Assembly: GCA_965198095.1 (NCBI GenBank)
Contig: OZ240239.1
Coordinates: 496,001-560,000, forward strand
Length of the DNA stretch: 64,000 bases
Reading direction: 5' to 3'
From: CBDFJH01 sp965198095
GTDB taxonomy: Bacteria > Latescibacterota > UBA2968 > GCA-2709665
A program made the position numbers and the translations under genes. The notes under the pieces were generated by a model. That model saw nothing but the letters and a program-made list of their open reading frames with translations. It was not told where the DNA came from and ran no database searches. This document shows, one piece after another, positions 54,118 to 61,949 of the stretch. Within the stretch, counting starts at the first letter, position 1, and each line of letters starts with the position of its first letter.

Positions 54118-55773
54118 CTACTTCTCCACCTCTCCGAGCAGCTTCTCCAGCCCCGCAGTGATTTCTTTCTCGATCGCCAAGACCTCGCGGATCAGCTCCG
54201 CCGGATCCTCGTCCGGAACCGCTTCGGCAACGCGCGGCTTGTAGCGCGACGCGGCGAGGTTGTAGTCGTTCCCGGCGATGGTCTCGAAAGCCGCCCACCA
54301 GCAGCGAGGTTCGTCGCTCCCCGGCTCCAGCAGGCCCCCGGCCTCGGCGCCCGGCGGCTTTCGAAAGCGCGTGTCCTTGTAATCAGCCCACGCACCGAGC
54401 AGGCCGGGGATGTCGTTCTTCGCCGGCGTCTCGGGGCGGCCGCCGCCCTGGATCTTGTCAGGGTCGTAGCCGTCGTTGCGGATCTCGTAGAACCACACCT
54501 GCTTCGTTGCTGCCTCCCCGTCGCCCTCCCCCGGGTCCGTCGCGGGGCGTCGGAAGACGAGTACGGAAGTCTTGACGCCCGCGTACGGCTTGAACACGCC
54601 AGCCGGCAGCGAGACCACGGCCTGAAGCTCGTAGTCCCGCAGCAGCTTCTCGCGCAGCTCCTTGTGCGCCTTCGTCGAACCAAAGAGCGCCCCCTCGGGC
54701 ACGACCACGGCGCAGCGCCCGCCCGGCGCGAGCGACCGCAGCATGAGGGCAAGAAACAGAAGCTCGCTCTTCCTGGACTTGGAGGGCAGATCCTGGCGAA
54801 TCGACTCACTGGGGATCTGACCGGCAAAGGGCGGGTTCGAGAGGATCACGGCGTAGCGCCGGTTCAGGTCATCCTCGGTCAGGCCGCTCATCTCGGAGAG
54901 GACGTTGCCCCGCTTGAGCCTCGCGCTGCCGATGCCATGCAGCACGAGGTTCATCATTGAAATCCGCATCATCTGACGCGAAACGTCCGTGCCGTAAATG
55001 GAAGCCTCGAGCCGGCCCCAGTCGGGAATCTTCTCGCCGCCGGGACCCTTCCTGTACGTCTGGAGGTTCGGGATCTCTTTTTTGGCTTCCTCCAGCGTCT
55101 GGTCCCGTTGCTCGAGCCAGTCCTCGCCGTAGATCGGTACTTCCTGCGGCTCCTCGCTGTAGCGGGCGAGAATGCGGTCCACGACGTCGATGAGAAATCC
55201 GGCGGTGCCGCACGCGGGGTCGTACACGGTGTCGCCCAGGTCCGGATCGACCATCTCGACCATGAAGGCCCGGATCTGGCGCGGCGTCCGGAACTGCCCG
55301 TTCAGCGCCGACTGACCGAGGTGGGTGAGCAGGTACTCGAAGATGTCGCCTTTTGCGTCCGGTCCGAGCTTGCGAAAGTCGATCTCATCCAACTCGTCGA
55401 TCACCTGCTTCAGCACGTTCGGATCGACGATCTCGAGCACCGCGTCGCGAAAGTACTCGGCCACCTGGGGCTCGTCCTTGACCAGCGACGCCATGTAGGG
55501 AAAGACCTCGTCGCGCACGAAATCGCGCAGTGCGATGCCGCTCCTGAAGCGCCATTTGGACCAGCGGAACCGCTCGGCCTGGCCCGGGAAGAGGAACGTA
55601 CCGTTCCCGCCTGCCATCCGGCCCCTGAGCTCGCGCGTGGACTCTTCCTCGTCGAGAAGCTTCAAGTAGATGAGGTAGGAGATCTGCTCGATGTAGGTGA
55701 CGGGATTGGTGACGCCTCCCGCCCAGAGGATGTCTGTGATTCGTCTGAACTTGCGGCGCAGAGTCTGGTCCAT
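54118..55773 (-). CDS. hsdM: Type I restriction-modification DNA methyltransferase
   Basis: The 551-residue protein has the N-terminal HsdM helical domain (about 8-140), the S-adenosylmethionine motif DPACGTAGF (185-193) and the N6-adenine motif NPPF (about 310). The C-terminus carries a partial spacer-like helix. With HsdS it should methylate adenines in the target; with HsdR it cleaves unmethylated DNA. HsdR lies upstream beyond a toxin-antitoxin pair, and HsdS lies 5 kb downstream and is broken by an IS. Confidence 0.93.
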   Translation of the reverse strand: MDQTLRRKFRRITDILWAGGVTNPVTYIEQISYLIYLKLLDEEESTRELRGRMAGGNGTFLFPGQAERFRWSKWRFRSGIALRDFVRDEVFPYMASLVKDEPQVAEYFRDAVLEIVDPNVLKQVIDELDEIDFRKLGPDAKGDIFEYLLTHLGQSALNGQFRTPRQIRAFMVEMVDPDLGDTVYDPACGTAGFLIDVVDRILARYSEEPQEVPIYGEDWLEQRDQTLEEAKKEIPNLQTYRKGPGGEKIPDWGRLEASIYGTDVSRQMMRISMMNLVLHGIGSARLKRGNVLSEMSGLTEDDLNRRYAVILSNPPFAGQIPSESIRQDLPSKSRKSELLFLALMLRSLAPGGRCAVVVPEGALFGSTKAHKELREKLLRDYELQAVVSLPAGVFKPYAGVKTSVLVFRRPATDPGEGDGEAATKQVWFYEIRNDGYDPDKIQGGGRPETPAKNDIPGLLGAWADYKDTRFRKPPGAEAGGLLEPGSDEPRCWWAAFETIAGNDYNLAASRYKPRVAEAVPDEDPAELIREVLAIEKEITAGLEKLLGEVEK

Positions 55774-55802
55774 CGTCTACCGTCTCCAGGTTACCGGAGG
55801 TC

Positions 55803-56171
55803 CTAAATGAACTTCCCAGGTGATACCTTGAACAGCTTTGCCAATTTCCTGGCCGTTTTCAAGCTGATTGACCTCACCCTTCTCTCCATATTCGAGATAT
55901 GCTGGCGAGGAACGCCGCCAAGCATCTCACCCAGCCTGGCCTGAGTCAAACCGCGATTCTCCCGGTAAATCCTCAAATTATCGCCCGGTGTCGTTCCTGA
56001 TTTGATACTCCGGTACCAGTCCGTCTCAAAGATATCCACCGTCTCTTCGTCGTTTTCTTCCAATAGCTCGACCTGTTCGCCAAACTCCTCTTCCAGCACG
56101 GTCATCAACTTGCCGGGAATCTCTCCCTTGATGTTGATCTCGATACGGGGCGTTTTCACGACTGCCTGCAT
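55803..56171 (-). CDS. XRE-family antitoxin
   Basis: About 122 residues from an ATG at 56171 (MQAVVKTPRIEINIKGEIPGKL). The N-terminus is a short antitoxin-like strand segment and the C-terminal part is an XRE helix-turn-helix (DNLRIYRENRGLTQARLGEMLGGVPRQHISNMERRVRSISLKTARKLAKLFKVSPGKFI). It overlaps the end of the broken toxin gene, as expected in a toxin-first pair. It could also regulate the restriction genes around it. Confidence 0.85.
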   Translation of the reverse strand: MQAVVKTPRIEINIKGEIPGKLMTVLEEEFGEQVELLEENDEETVDIFETDWYRSIKSGTTPGDNLRIYRENRGLTQARLGEMLGGVPRQHISNMERRVRSISLKTARKLAKLFKVSPGKFI

Positions 56172-56377
56172 AGCAGACCTCAATGGTTTCCGAAGTTTTC
56201 CCGTAAGACCGACAGGCCACCCAACCACGTGAGAGGTGGCAGTGGCATTGATCCGCTCCAAGTTTGCGTGTAATGCGGCCGATCGTTTCTGATCGGTCCC
56301 TTGTCCCGAAAATCCTCGACCAGGTTGGCTACGCGTCGTTGAACCGACTCAGGCAGCCTTTGAATGCGCCTCGGCAC
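56143..56377 (-). pseudogene. RelE-like toxin, frameshifted
   Basis: One frame reads RIQRLPESVQRRVANLVEDFRDKGPIRNDRPHYT; a second frame continues RKLGADQCHCHLSRGWVACRSYGKTSETIEVCYAGSRENAPY, the expected second half of a cytotoxic translational-repressor toxin. The switch lies near 56270 and needs a small deletion. The downstream antitoxin is intact. Confidence 0.7.
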
Positions 56378-56450
56378 GCTTCGCCTGACGGGGATTTCAT
56401 ATACTCAAAGTAACCTTTTAATGGTTACATGTCAAGTTGTAGTCATTTTC

Positions 56451-59192
56451 TCAGCCGGCAACTCTGAAGACACCGTCGTTGAGTTGCTCCACCACCTGCT
56501 TCAGTCCCTCCTCACCGAAGAGCTCGACCCCCTTTCCGGCGGCGTCCAGGATCGAAAGCGGCGGCTCGAAGAGGTCGTCGAGGCGCACCTGGCCGGTAGC
56601 AATGCCGCGGTTCTTGAGCAGGCAGAGGTACTCCGCCTGCTGCGGGGTGAGCGAACGCGACACGAGCCAGGCCCGGAAGGCCTCCTCGAGTCTCTCCTCG
56701 CGACTCTTGATCTGCAGTCGTCCGAGCGCAGCCCGTATGAAGTCGATCAGGTTGCCGCCCGGATTGCCGTAGGCGCGACGCAGGTTGTCTTCATTGAAGT
56801 AGTGCTCGGCCCGGTTGAGACGACGCGCAAGCGCCTCCTCTTCCTCGGAGTCGAGGTGCTCGTCGTCACGGATCTTCGCGAGGATTGGATCGTCCGCTGC
56901 CTGAGACAGAATCGTCTCCTTCCAGTGGGTAACGTATTCTTCCTTGTCGATCCGCTCGCCTTCGGGGCCGACCTCGATGTAGGTGACCGCCTCCAGCCAT
57001 TCGTCTTCGAGGCCGAGCTCGACGAGCTCCGGGGGCGACTCCGGCCGGGTCGCCGTGTCGCCAGGCGCTGGCCCGCCCGCCACGCCGGTGAAGACATCGA
57101 CGTCGCTGTCGTTGAAGTACCTGTGGTTCCCGAAGAAGTCGTAGATCACGAACTTCTGCTTCCGGATGTGCGGCGCGGTGCGCGTGCCCCGGCCCCGCAT
57201 CTGCTGGTAGAGAATGGGGCTTCGCACCCGCCGGCACAGCACCAGATGCAGCACCTCCCGGCAGTCGAAGCCGGTATCCAGCATGCCGACGCTCACTGCG
57301 ATCATCGGGTAGGTCTCGGCCTTGAACCTCCGAATCAGGGCGTCCGGATCGGCCACATCGGACGTGATGACCTCCGCGTAGCGACCCTTGAATTCCGGGT
57401 GAAGCTCGTTCAGATACTGCGCCAGGCGTGCCGCGTGGTGCTTGGTGATCGCAAAGACGATCGACTTGCCGGGCGCCTCGTCTTGGCCCGGGGCGAGCTC
57501 CCGGCAGCACGCCCATGCAAGGCTGTCGAACTCCTCCATCATGAGTCTGTTCGATGCCTCATTGGTCCACTCCCGCTCGAATTGGACGGGGTCGTAATGC
57601 TCGTCGTCGAGATCGGCCCCCTCGGCCACGATCTCCGTAATGCCCGTGGCAAACCGGTAGGGCACCAGGTACCGGTCTCGAAAGGCATCCTTTATCGAAT
57701 AGGAGACATCCGGTTTGCCCGGGTCGCACTGGTAGAAATCGTAGGTATTCCGCTCGATGTAGCCAGCCGGGGTTGCGGTGAGGCCGATGTGGATGGCGTC
57801 GAAGCGTGTGAGCGCCCCCTGCCAGGCGCCGTAGATGGAGCGGTGACACTCGTCGGCGATGACGATATCGAAGTATCCTGCCGTATACTCGTCCACGCGG
57901 CCGATCATGGTCTGAAGCAGCGCCACGGTGATCTGCTGCTCCTGGCGCGCCATACCGGGTCGCAGCCAGTAGCTCGAGTGCGTATTCAGAACGTCCTGGA
58001 TCGCGTCCAACGCCTGCTTGGCCAACTGCTCCCGGTCGACGAGGACGAGTACCCGTTCGGACCAACCTGCCTCGAACAGCCGTTTGAGGTAGAGACAGAT
58101 GAGATCGGTCTTGCCCGTGCCCGTCGGCAGCTCGATCAGAAAACGCCGCTTGCCCAGCTCGAGCGCCTGGTCGAGCGCCCGCATCGCGTCGGCTTGATAC
58201 GGGCGTACGGTGCGCGTCTCACCCTGACGGATGTAATGCTCCGGAATCTCCACGGTCGCCAGCGCCCGCCGGCTGGCGCGCATCTCCACCATCCGCTCGA
58301 TATCCCGCTGCGAGAAGAAGCCGGCGATCGGACGAGCGTCGTCGTTCCGATAGTCCCAGAAATAGGTCAACTCACCGTTCGTGAGAAAGATGAAGGGTGC
58401 GCCGAGGGCCTTTGCGTAAGGCAGCGCCTGCTGCTTGGCGACGTACGGGTTGATCGCGTTTCGCTTGGCCTCGATGACGGCGAGCGGCCGTCCATTCCGG
58501 CCGTACAGGACGTAGTCGGCCCGACCCCCTCTGCGTTCGCCGTTCTCCGCGGCCTCGAGGACGCAGACGAACTCCCCCACGACGCGAAGGTCCCCCTCCG
58601 AGCCGGGGTCGAACACGAGGTCGTCGTAAGCCGGGTCGGGATTGAGCGGCTTCAGCCGGATCTCCCGATGGCTCCAGGTACCGTCCGCCGACGCCGCTTT
58701 CGTGCTGGTGTACTTCTTGACGGAGAACTCTCCGCCAAGCGCCGGATCGGTGCAGCCACGGTGCCAGACGAGAACAAGCTTCCCCTCCCTGCTCCCCCCG
58801 CGCTCGGCCCGGAAGAGGCAGTAGGAATTGTCCGGAATCGTGGGCGCCATCGAATGCCCCTCGACGCGGGCTACGAAGTGATCGCGGGTGAGCCGGATGC
58901 GATCGGGTACCGGCATCCACCCGAACTCGTCATGCCCTGTGCCAACGGTGCGGTCCGGTCCGAACGTGCCCGCAGCCGCCAGAAGATCGTAGACCGGCGC
59001 GTGGACCTCGAAAGGCCGTGCCCGTGAACGGTCGACGACTTCCGAGCTTTCCGGCGACTCCGTCACCTGGACCTCGATGCCCACCATCGATTGATCGGCC
59101 GGATTCCATTGGGACTGCCGAAGCAACGCGTCAATCGCTATTCTGGCGCCCGCTTCGCTCTCGTGCCGGCTCGTCATATTCGCCTCATCCAT
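56451..59192 (-). CDS. hsdR: HsdR-type restriction helicase with inserted LexA/UmuD-like S24 domain
   Basis: The 913-residue protein combines an N-terminal helix (about 15-32), an S24 peptidase-like domain (about 66-212), a PD-(D/E)XK nuclease core (D226, E241-A-K243), a superfamily 2 helicase (Walker A GTGKT near 358-362, DECH 447-450, QQMRGRGTR of motif VI) and a helical HsdR C-terminus with a final HsdS-contact-like region. The S24 part has EGHSMAPTI with Ser114, FSVKK with Lys159, a LexA-like RLKPLNPDPAYDDLVF strand and an Ala74-Gly75 pair in LLAAAGTF where LexA is cut. No DNA-binding helix-turn-helix is visible. The family usually lacks this insert, so autoproteolysis may control restriction. 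Confidence 0.85.
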   Translation of the reverse strand: MDEANMTSRHESEAGARIAIDALLRQSQWNPADQSMVGIEVQVTESPESSEVVDRSRARPFEVHAPVYDLLAAAGTFGPDRTVGTGHDEFGWMPVPDRIRLTRDHFVARVEGHSMAPTIPDNSYCLFRAERGGSREGKLVLVWHRGCTDPALGGEFSVKKYTSTKAASADGTWSHREIRLKPLNPDPAYDDLVFDPGSEGDLRVVGEFVCVLEAAENGERRGGRADYVLYGRNGRPLAVIEAKRNAINPYVAKQQALPYAKALGAPFIFLTNGELTYFWDYRNDDARPIAGFFSQRDIERMVEMRASRRALATVEIPEHYIRQGETRTVRPYQADAMRALDQALELGKRRFLIELPTGTGKTDLICLYLKRLFEAGWSERVLVLVDREQLAKQALDAIQDVLNTHSSYWLRPGMARQEQQITVALLQTMIGRVDEYTAGYFDIVIADECHRSIYGAWQGALTRFDAIHIGLTATPAGYIERNTYDFYQCDPGKPDVSYSIKDAFRDRYLVPYRFATGITEIVAEGADLDDEHYDPVQFEREWTNEASNRLMMEEFDSLAWACCRELAPGQDEAPGKSIVFAITKHHAARLAQYLNELHPEFKGRYAEVITSDVADPDALIRRFKAETYPMIAVSVGMLDTGFDCREVLHLVLCRRVRSPILYQQMRGRGTRTAPHIRKQKFVIYDFFGNHRYFNDSDVDVFTGVAGGPAPGDTATRPESPPELVELGLEDEWLEAVTYIEVGPEGERIDKEEYVTHWKETILSQAADDPILAKIRDDEHLDSEEEEALARRLNRAEHYFNEDNLRRAYGNPGGNLIDFIRAALGRLQIKSREERLEEAFRAWLVSRSLTPQQAEYLCLLKNRGIATGQVRLDDLFEPPLSILDAAGKGVELFGEEGLKQVVEQLNDGVFRVAG

Positions 59193-59334
59193 ACGTATTG
59201 TTGATTATCCGCAAGCCGCGTGCCATCAGGGCGTGTGCAACCGACCCCACCCCAAGATGCCCTTCCTCAGGAGCGCGGAGGCCTGCATGGCCAATCCATG
59301 AAATGGAGGACTCCACGCATGACTGTTATGATAC

Positions 59335-59370
59335 CACAAGAAAATTTGTGAATACACAAATTTTCTTGTG
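59335..59370. promoter_or_regulatory. Perfect 16 bp inverted repeat upstream of hsdR
   Basis: Two 16 bp arms (CACAAGAAAATTTGTG and CACAAATTTTCTTGTG) flank AATA without mismatch, 143 bp before the hsdR ATG. Each arm is itself nearly symmetrical. On the hsdR strand TATCAT follows directly, a possible -10 element, so this may be an operator for the restriction operon. A structural role as a hairpin is the alternative. Confidence 0.55.
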
Positions 59371-59516
59371 TCCGGATGCGCCGCTTATGAGACGTAGTTT
59401 CGAAGGCCGCGCCGTACGCCCGCTTACGTCACGGCGTGCAACGCCACGCGATTCCTGAACCTGCTTCCACTTCCCGAAGCAGCAAGCTGCCACTGTCACC
59501 TGTCTGCTTGCAGTGA

Positions 59517-59549
59517 CCTGCCTGCGCAGCTTACTGCGCTGCAGGCAGG
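59517..59549. repeat. GC-rich imperfect hairpin
   Basis: CCTGCCTGCGCAG and CTGCGCTGCAGGCAGG can pair across CTTA with a small bulge. Similar CCTGCCTG palindromes occur inside MITE copy 3. The rest of 59371-59645 shows no gene. Confidence 0.45.
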
Positions 59550-59645
59550 GCCAGGTGTGCGATTCACGGCAACTTGTGTGAATTCACGTCGGCTGCCAGC
59601 AGGCACGTCTCGTTGCCCTGCCCACGGTTTCAGCCTGGCGGATAC

Positions 59646-59683
59646 GACAAGACCCCGGCGGGATTATCCATCGGGGTCTTGTC
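59646..59683 (-). terminator. 12 bp perfect hairpin downstream of tRNA-Lys
   Basis: GACAAGACCCCG (59646-59657) pairs perfectly with CGGGGTCTTGTC (59672-59683). It lies downstream of the tRNA on the minus strand. There is no T-run, so terminator function is only possible. Confidence 0.4.
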
Positions 59684-59691
59684 TTCGCCGT

Positions 59692-59715
59692 CAGGCCGCC
59701 AACGTCGGCGGCCTG
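59692..59715 (-). terminator. 9 bp perfect hairpin adjoining tRNA-Lys 3' end
   Basis: CAGGCCGCC and GGCGGCCTG flank a 6-base loop, starting 5 bp past the tRNA 3' end. No T-run follows; it may serve transcript ending or processing. Confidence 0.4.
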
Positions 59716-59720
59716 AAATT

Positions 59721-59796
59721 TGGTGCGCCCACAGGGAATCGAACCCCGAACCTTCTGATTAAGAGTCAGCTGCTCTGCCTATTGAGCTATGGGCGC
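59721..59796 (-). tRNA. tRNA-Lys (anticodon CTT)
   Basis: The minus strand folds as a 76-base cloverleaf: acceptor GCGCCCA pairing with TGGGCGC, D-arm GCTCAATAGGCAGAGC, anticodon loop CTCTTAA with CTT, T-arm GGGGTTCGATTCCC and a genome-encoded CCA. It reads AAG. Its first 10 bases overlap the 3' end of moaC. Confidence 0.95.
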
Positions 59797-60272
59797 CCTT
59801 GCTTTTTCCGGCGGTAGGGTCCCCTGCTTCCGCCGGTTTTCTCCAACAGCCGAACCTCTCCAATCACCATCTCTCTGTCCACGGCCTTGCACATGTCGTA
59901 GACGGTCAAAAGCGCAACGCACACCGCTGACAAGGCCTCCATCTCCACGCCGGTTCGTTCGGCGACCGACACGCGGGCCGTCGCCTCGATCCGATCCCGG
60001 CCGACGTCGAAGTCGAGATCCACCCCCGTGACAGAGAGCGGGTGACACAGAGGAATGAGCTCCGACGTCCGTTTCGCGGCCATGACGCCGGCAATGCGGG
60101 CCGTCTCCAGCACGTTCCCCTTGGGCGTCTCTCCCCGGGTGATCATCCGGATCGTGTCCGGCCGAACCCGGATCTCACCCGCTGCCACGGCCTCCCGCCT
60201 CGTCACGTCCTTGTCGGTCACGTCGACCATCCGGACGGCACCCTCCCGATCGACGTGCGTCAGTTCCGGCAT
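59787..60272 (-). CDS. moaC: Cyclic pyranopterin monophosphate synthase
   Basis: About 161 residues from the ATG at 60272 (GTG at 60278 is an alternative; GAGG lies 5-6 bp before the ATG). MoaC makes cyclic pyranopterin monophosphate in molybdenum cofactor synthesis. Signatures are KGNVLETARIAGVMAAKRTSELIPLCHPL and GVEMEALSAVCVALLTVYDMCKAVDR with the catalytic Lys and His. The stop lies inside the tRNA-Lys gene. moeA is 132 bp upstream on the same strand. Confidence 0.95.
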   Translation of the reverse strand: MPELTHVDREGAVRMVDVTDKDVTRREAVAAGEIRVRPDTIRMITRGETPKGNVLETARIAGVMAAKRTSELIPLCHPLSVTGVDLDFDVGRDRIEATARVSVAERTGVEMEALSAVCVALLTVYDMCKAVDREMVIGEVRLLEKTGGSRGPYRRKKQGRP

Positions 60273-60403
60273 ACGCACCTCAACGCTGACAGACCGGCTT
60301 CGAATGAGGCGGCCGGGGGTTCAAATCTTTTGGACCGGAACGATAGAAACAAGGAAATCACGACCGTTTGTGCAACTCCTGGTGCTGTGCCGTGCCCGAA
60401 TTG

Positions 60404-61630
60404 TTACCAATCCTCCAGCAGCGTGACGTCAACGGCGTCCCCCTCGTCGAGCAGCGCCACGTCTGCATCCACGGTAAAAAGGCTGTTGGCGCGCGAAAAC
60501 GCGAACAGGTCCGCCGATCCGTGATGACCCACCCCACGGACTTCCCAGACCCCGTCCCGCATCTCGCACCACGCCGGCACGAACTGCTTCCGCCCCGGGG
60601 TCTGCCGGAAAGGCGCCTTGAGAATGCCGCGCACGACCGGCCGGTGGACGTGCTCCATCTTCTGCATCTTTCGAATGGCCGGACGAACCAGCAGCTCGAG
60701 ACCCACGACGGCCGAGACAGGATTTCCCGGCAGGCCGAACACGAGCTGTTTTCCCTTCACCCCGAACGTCAAAGGTTTTCCCGGCTTCATACGAATCCGA
60801 TCGAAGCGCACCGCCACGCCACACGCCTGCATCGCGGACTGCACCAGGTCGTAGACGCCCGCTGAGACGCCCCCTGAGAGAAGCACGATGTCGCACGCCT
60901 CCAGCCCCTCCGAAATCACACGCACCAGGTCTGCCTCACGGTCCTCTACGATACCGAGATACCGGGATACCGCGCCGGCGCGCTCAACCTGTGCCATCAT
61001 CGTATAGGCGTTGCTGTTTCGAATCTGCCCGGGCTCCGGCACCCGCTCCGGTTCAACGACCTCACTCCCCGTCGAGATCACAGCGACGGCCGGCCGCCGG
61101 TAGACGGGCACACGCGCGGCACCCACACTCGCGAGCATGCCGACTTCCGGAGGGCGGACCGTCCGTCCCGCTCCGACGGCGACCTCTCCTCGACGGAGAT
61201 CCTGCCCAAGGGGCGCGACGTTCTCGCCGGTCGCCGCGGGCGCGAGGACCTTGACGTGCCTCCCGCCCGGCTCGTCCACGGTGTCCTCGACCATGACGAC
61301 CGAATTCGCACCCTCCGGAATCGGGGCGCCCGTCATGATTCGAGCCGCCTGGCCCGTCGAGATCTTCTTCGTCGGGACGTGCCCGGCCGGGATCTCCTCG
61401 ACGACTTCGAGAACGGCGGGCCCTTCCGCCGATGCCCTGCTGACGTCCTCACCCACGACGGCGTACCCATCCATCATCGACTTGTCGAACGGAGGCATGT
61501 TCACATCCGAGACCACGTCGGCCGCCAGGACCCGGCCGAGCGCATCCGTCAGGTCTACCGAAATCGCGTCGATCGGTTGGGTATGTTCCAGGACGACGCG
61601 AATCGCCTCGTCCATCGAAATCATGTCCAT
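60404..61630 (-). CDS. moeA: Molybdopterin molybdotransferase
   Basis: About 408 residues from the ATG at 61630 (MDMISMDEAIRVVLEHTQPI); a longer frame to 61855 adds unrelated sequence. MoeA inserts molybdate into adenylylated molybdopterin. Motifs include the N-terminal MPPFDKSMMDGYAV, MTGAPIPEGANSVVMVEDT, STGSEVV, RNSNAYTMMAQ, LSGGVSAGVYD and MKPGKPLTFG..GLPGNPVSAVV. It is followed by moaC. Confidence 0.94.
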   Translation of the reverse strand: MDMISMDEAIRVVLEHTQPIDAISVDLTDALGRVLAADVVSDVNMPPFDKSMMDGYAVVGEDVSRASAEGPAVLEVVEEIPAGHVPTKKISTGQAARIMTGAPIPEGANSVVMVEDTVDEPGGRHVKVLAPAATGENVAPLGQDLRRGEVAVGAGRTVRPPEVGMLASVGAARVPVYRRPAVAVISTGSEVVEPERVPEPGQIRNSNAYTMMAQVERAGAVSRYLGIVEDREADLVRVISEGLEACDIVLLSGGVSAGVYDLVQSAMQACGVAVRFDRIRMKPGKPLTFGVKGKQLVFGLPGNPVSAVVGLELLVRPAIRKMQKMEHVHRPVVRGILKAPFRQTPGRKQFVPAWCEMRDGVWEVRGVGHHGSADLFAFSRANSLFTVDADVALLDEGDAVDVTLLEDW

Positions 61631-61949
61631 CTCAGCCGGACCCGTCCCTGAAAAACGAGGATGGAACAACATAACTTCAAGGCTTGGAACAATATATAAA
61701 ATCTCCAAAGGGATGTCACGTCGATTGATGAATTCGGCCGATGGAACCCGCTTGACGCCTCGAATCGGACGATTTAGATTCGTCTTTGCCAATATGATGA
61801 CGCTTGCCGGGTCGGCGCCGAAGGAAGGCGACGGAGCGGCGCGGGACGCAAACATTTGACTTGCCTGATCGATAATATTTTCTTATTATCATTTAACCAT
61901 CATATATACAGATATTTATAAATATTATCCGCCGGTAGCGGACGGCAAG
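61631..61949. promoter_or_regulatory. Divergent intergenic region between moeA and rng
   Basis: The right part (61858-61925) is strongly A+T-rich and should hold promoters for rng and perhaps moeA, but I find no well-spaced -35/-10 pair. The left part can be read as an N-terminal extension of the moeA frame without family resemblance. No RNA gene or riboswitch was recognised. Confidence 0.35.

Noticed and set aside
59506..59560. CRISPR-like repeats near the GC-rich palindromes
   Set aside because: Only isolated inverted repeats occur; there is no regular repeat-spacer pattern anywhere in the window and no cas genes.
59193..59720. Attachment site of an integrative element at tRNA-Lys
   Set aside because: No second copy of the tRNA 3' end and no integrase were found in the window, so only the position is suggestive.
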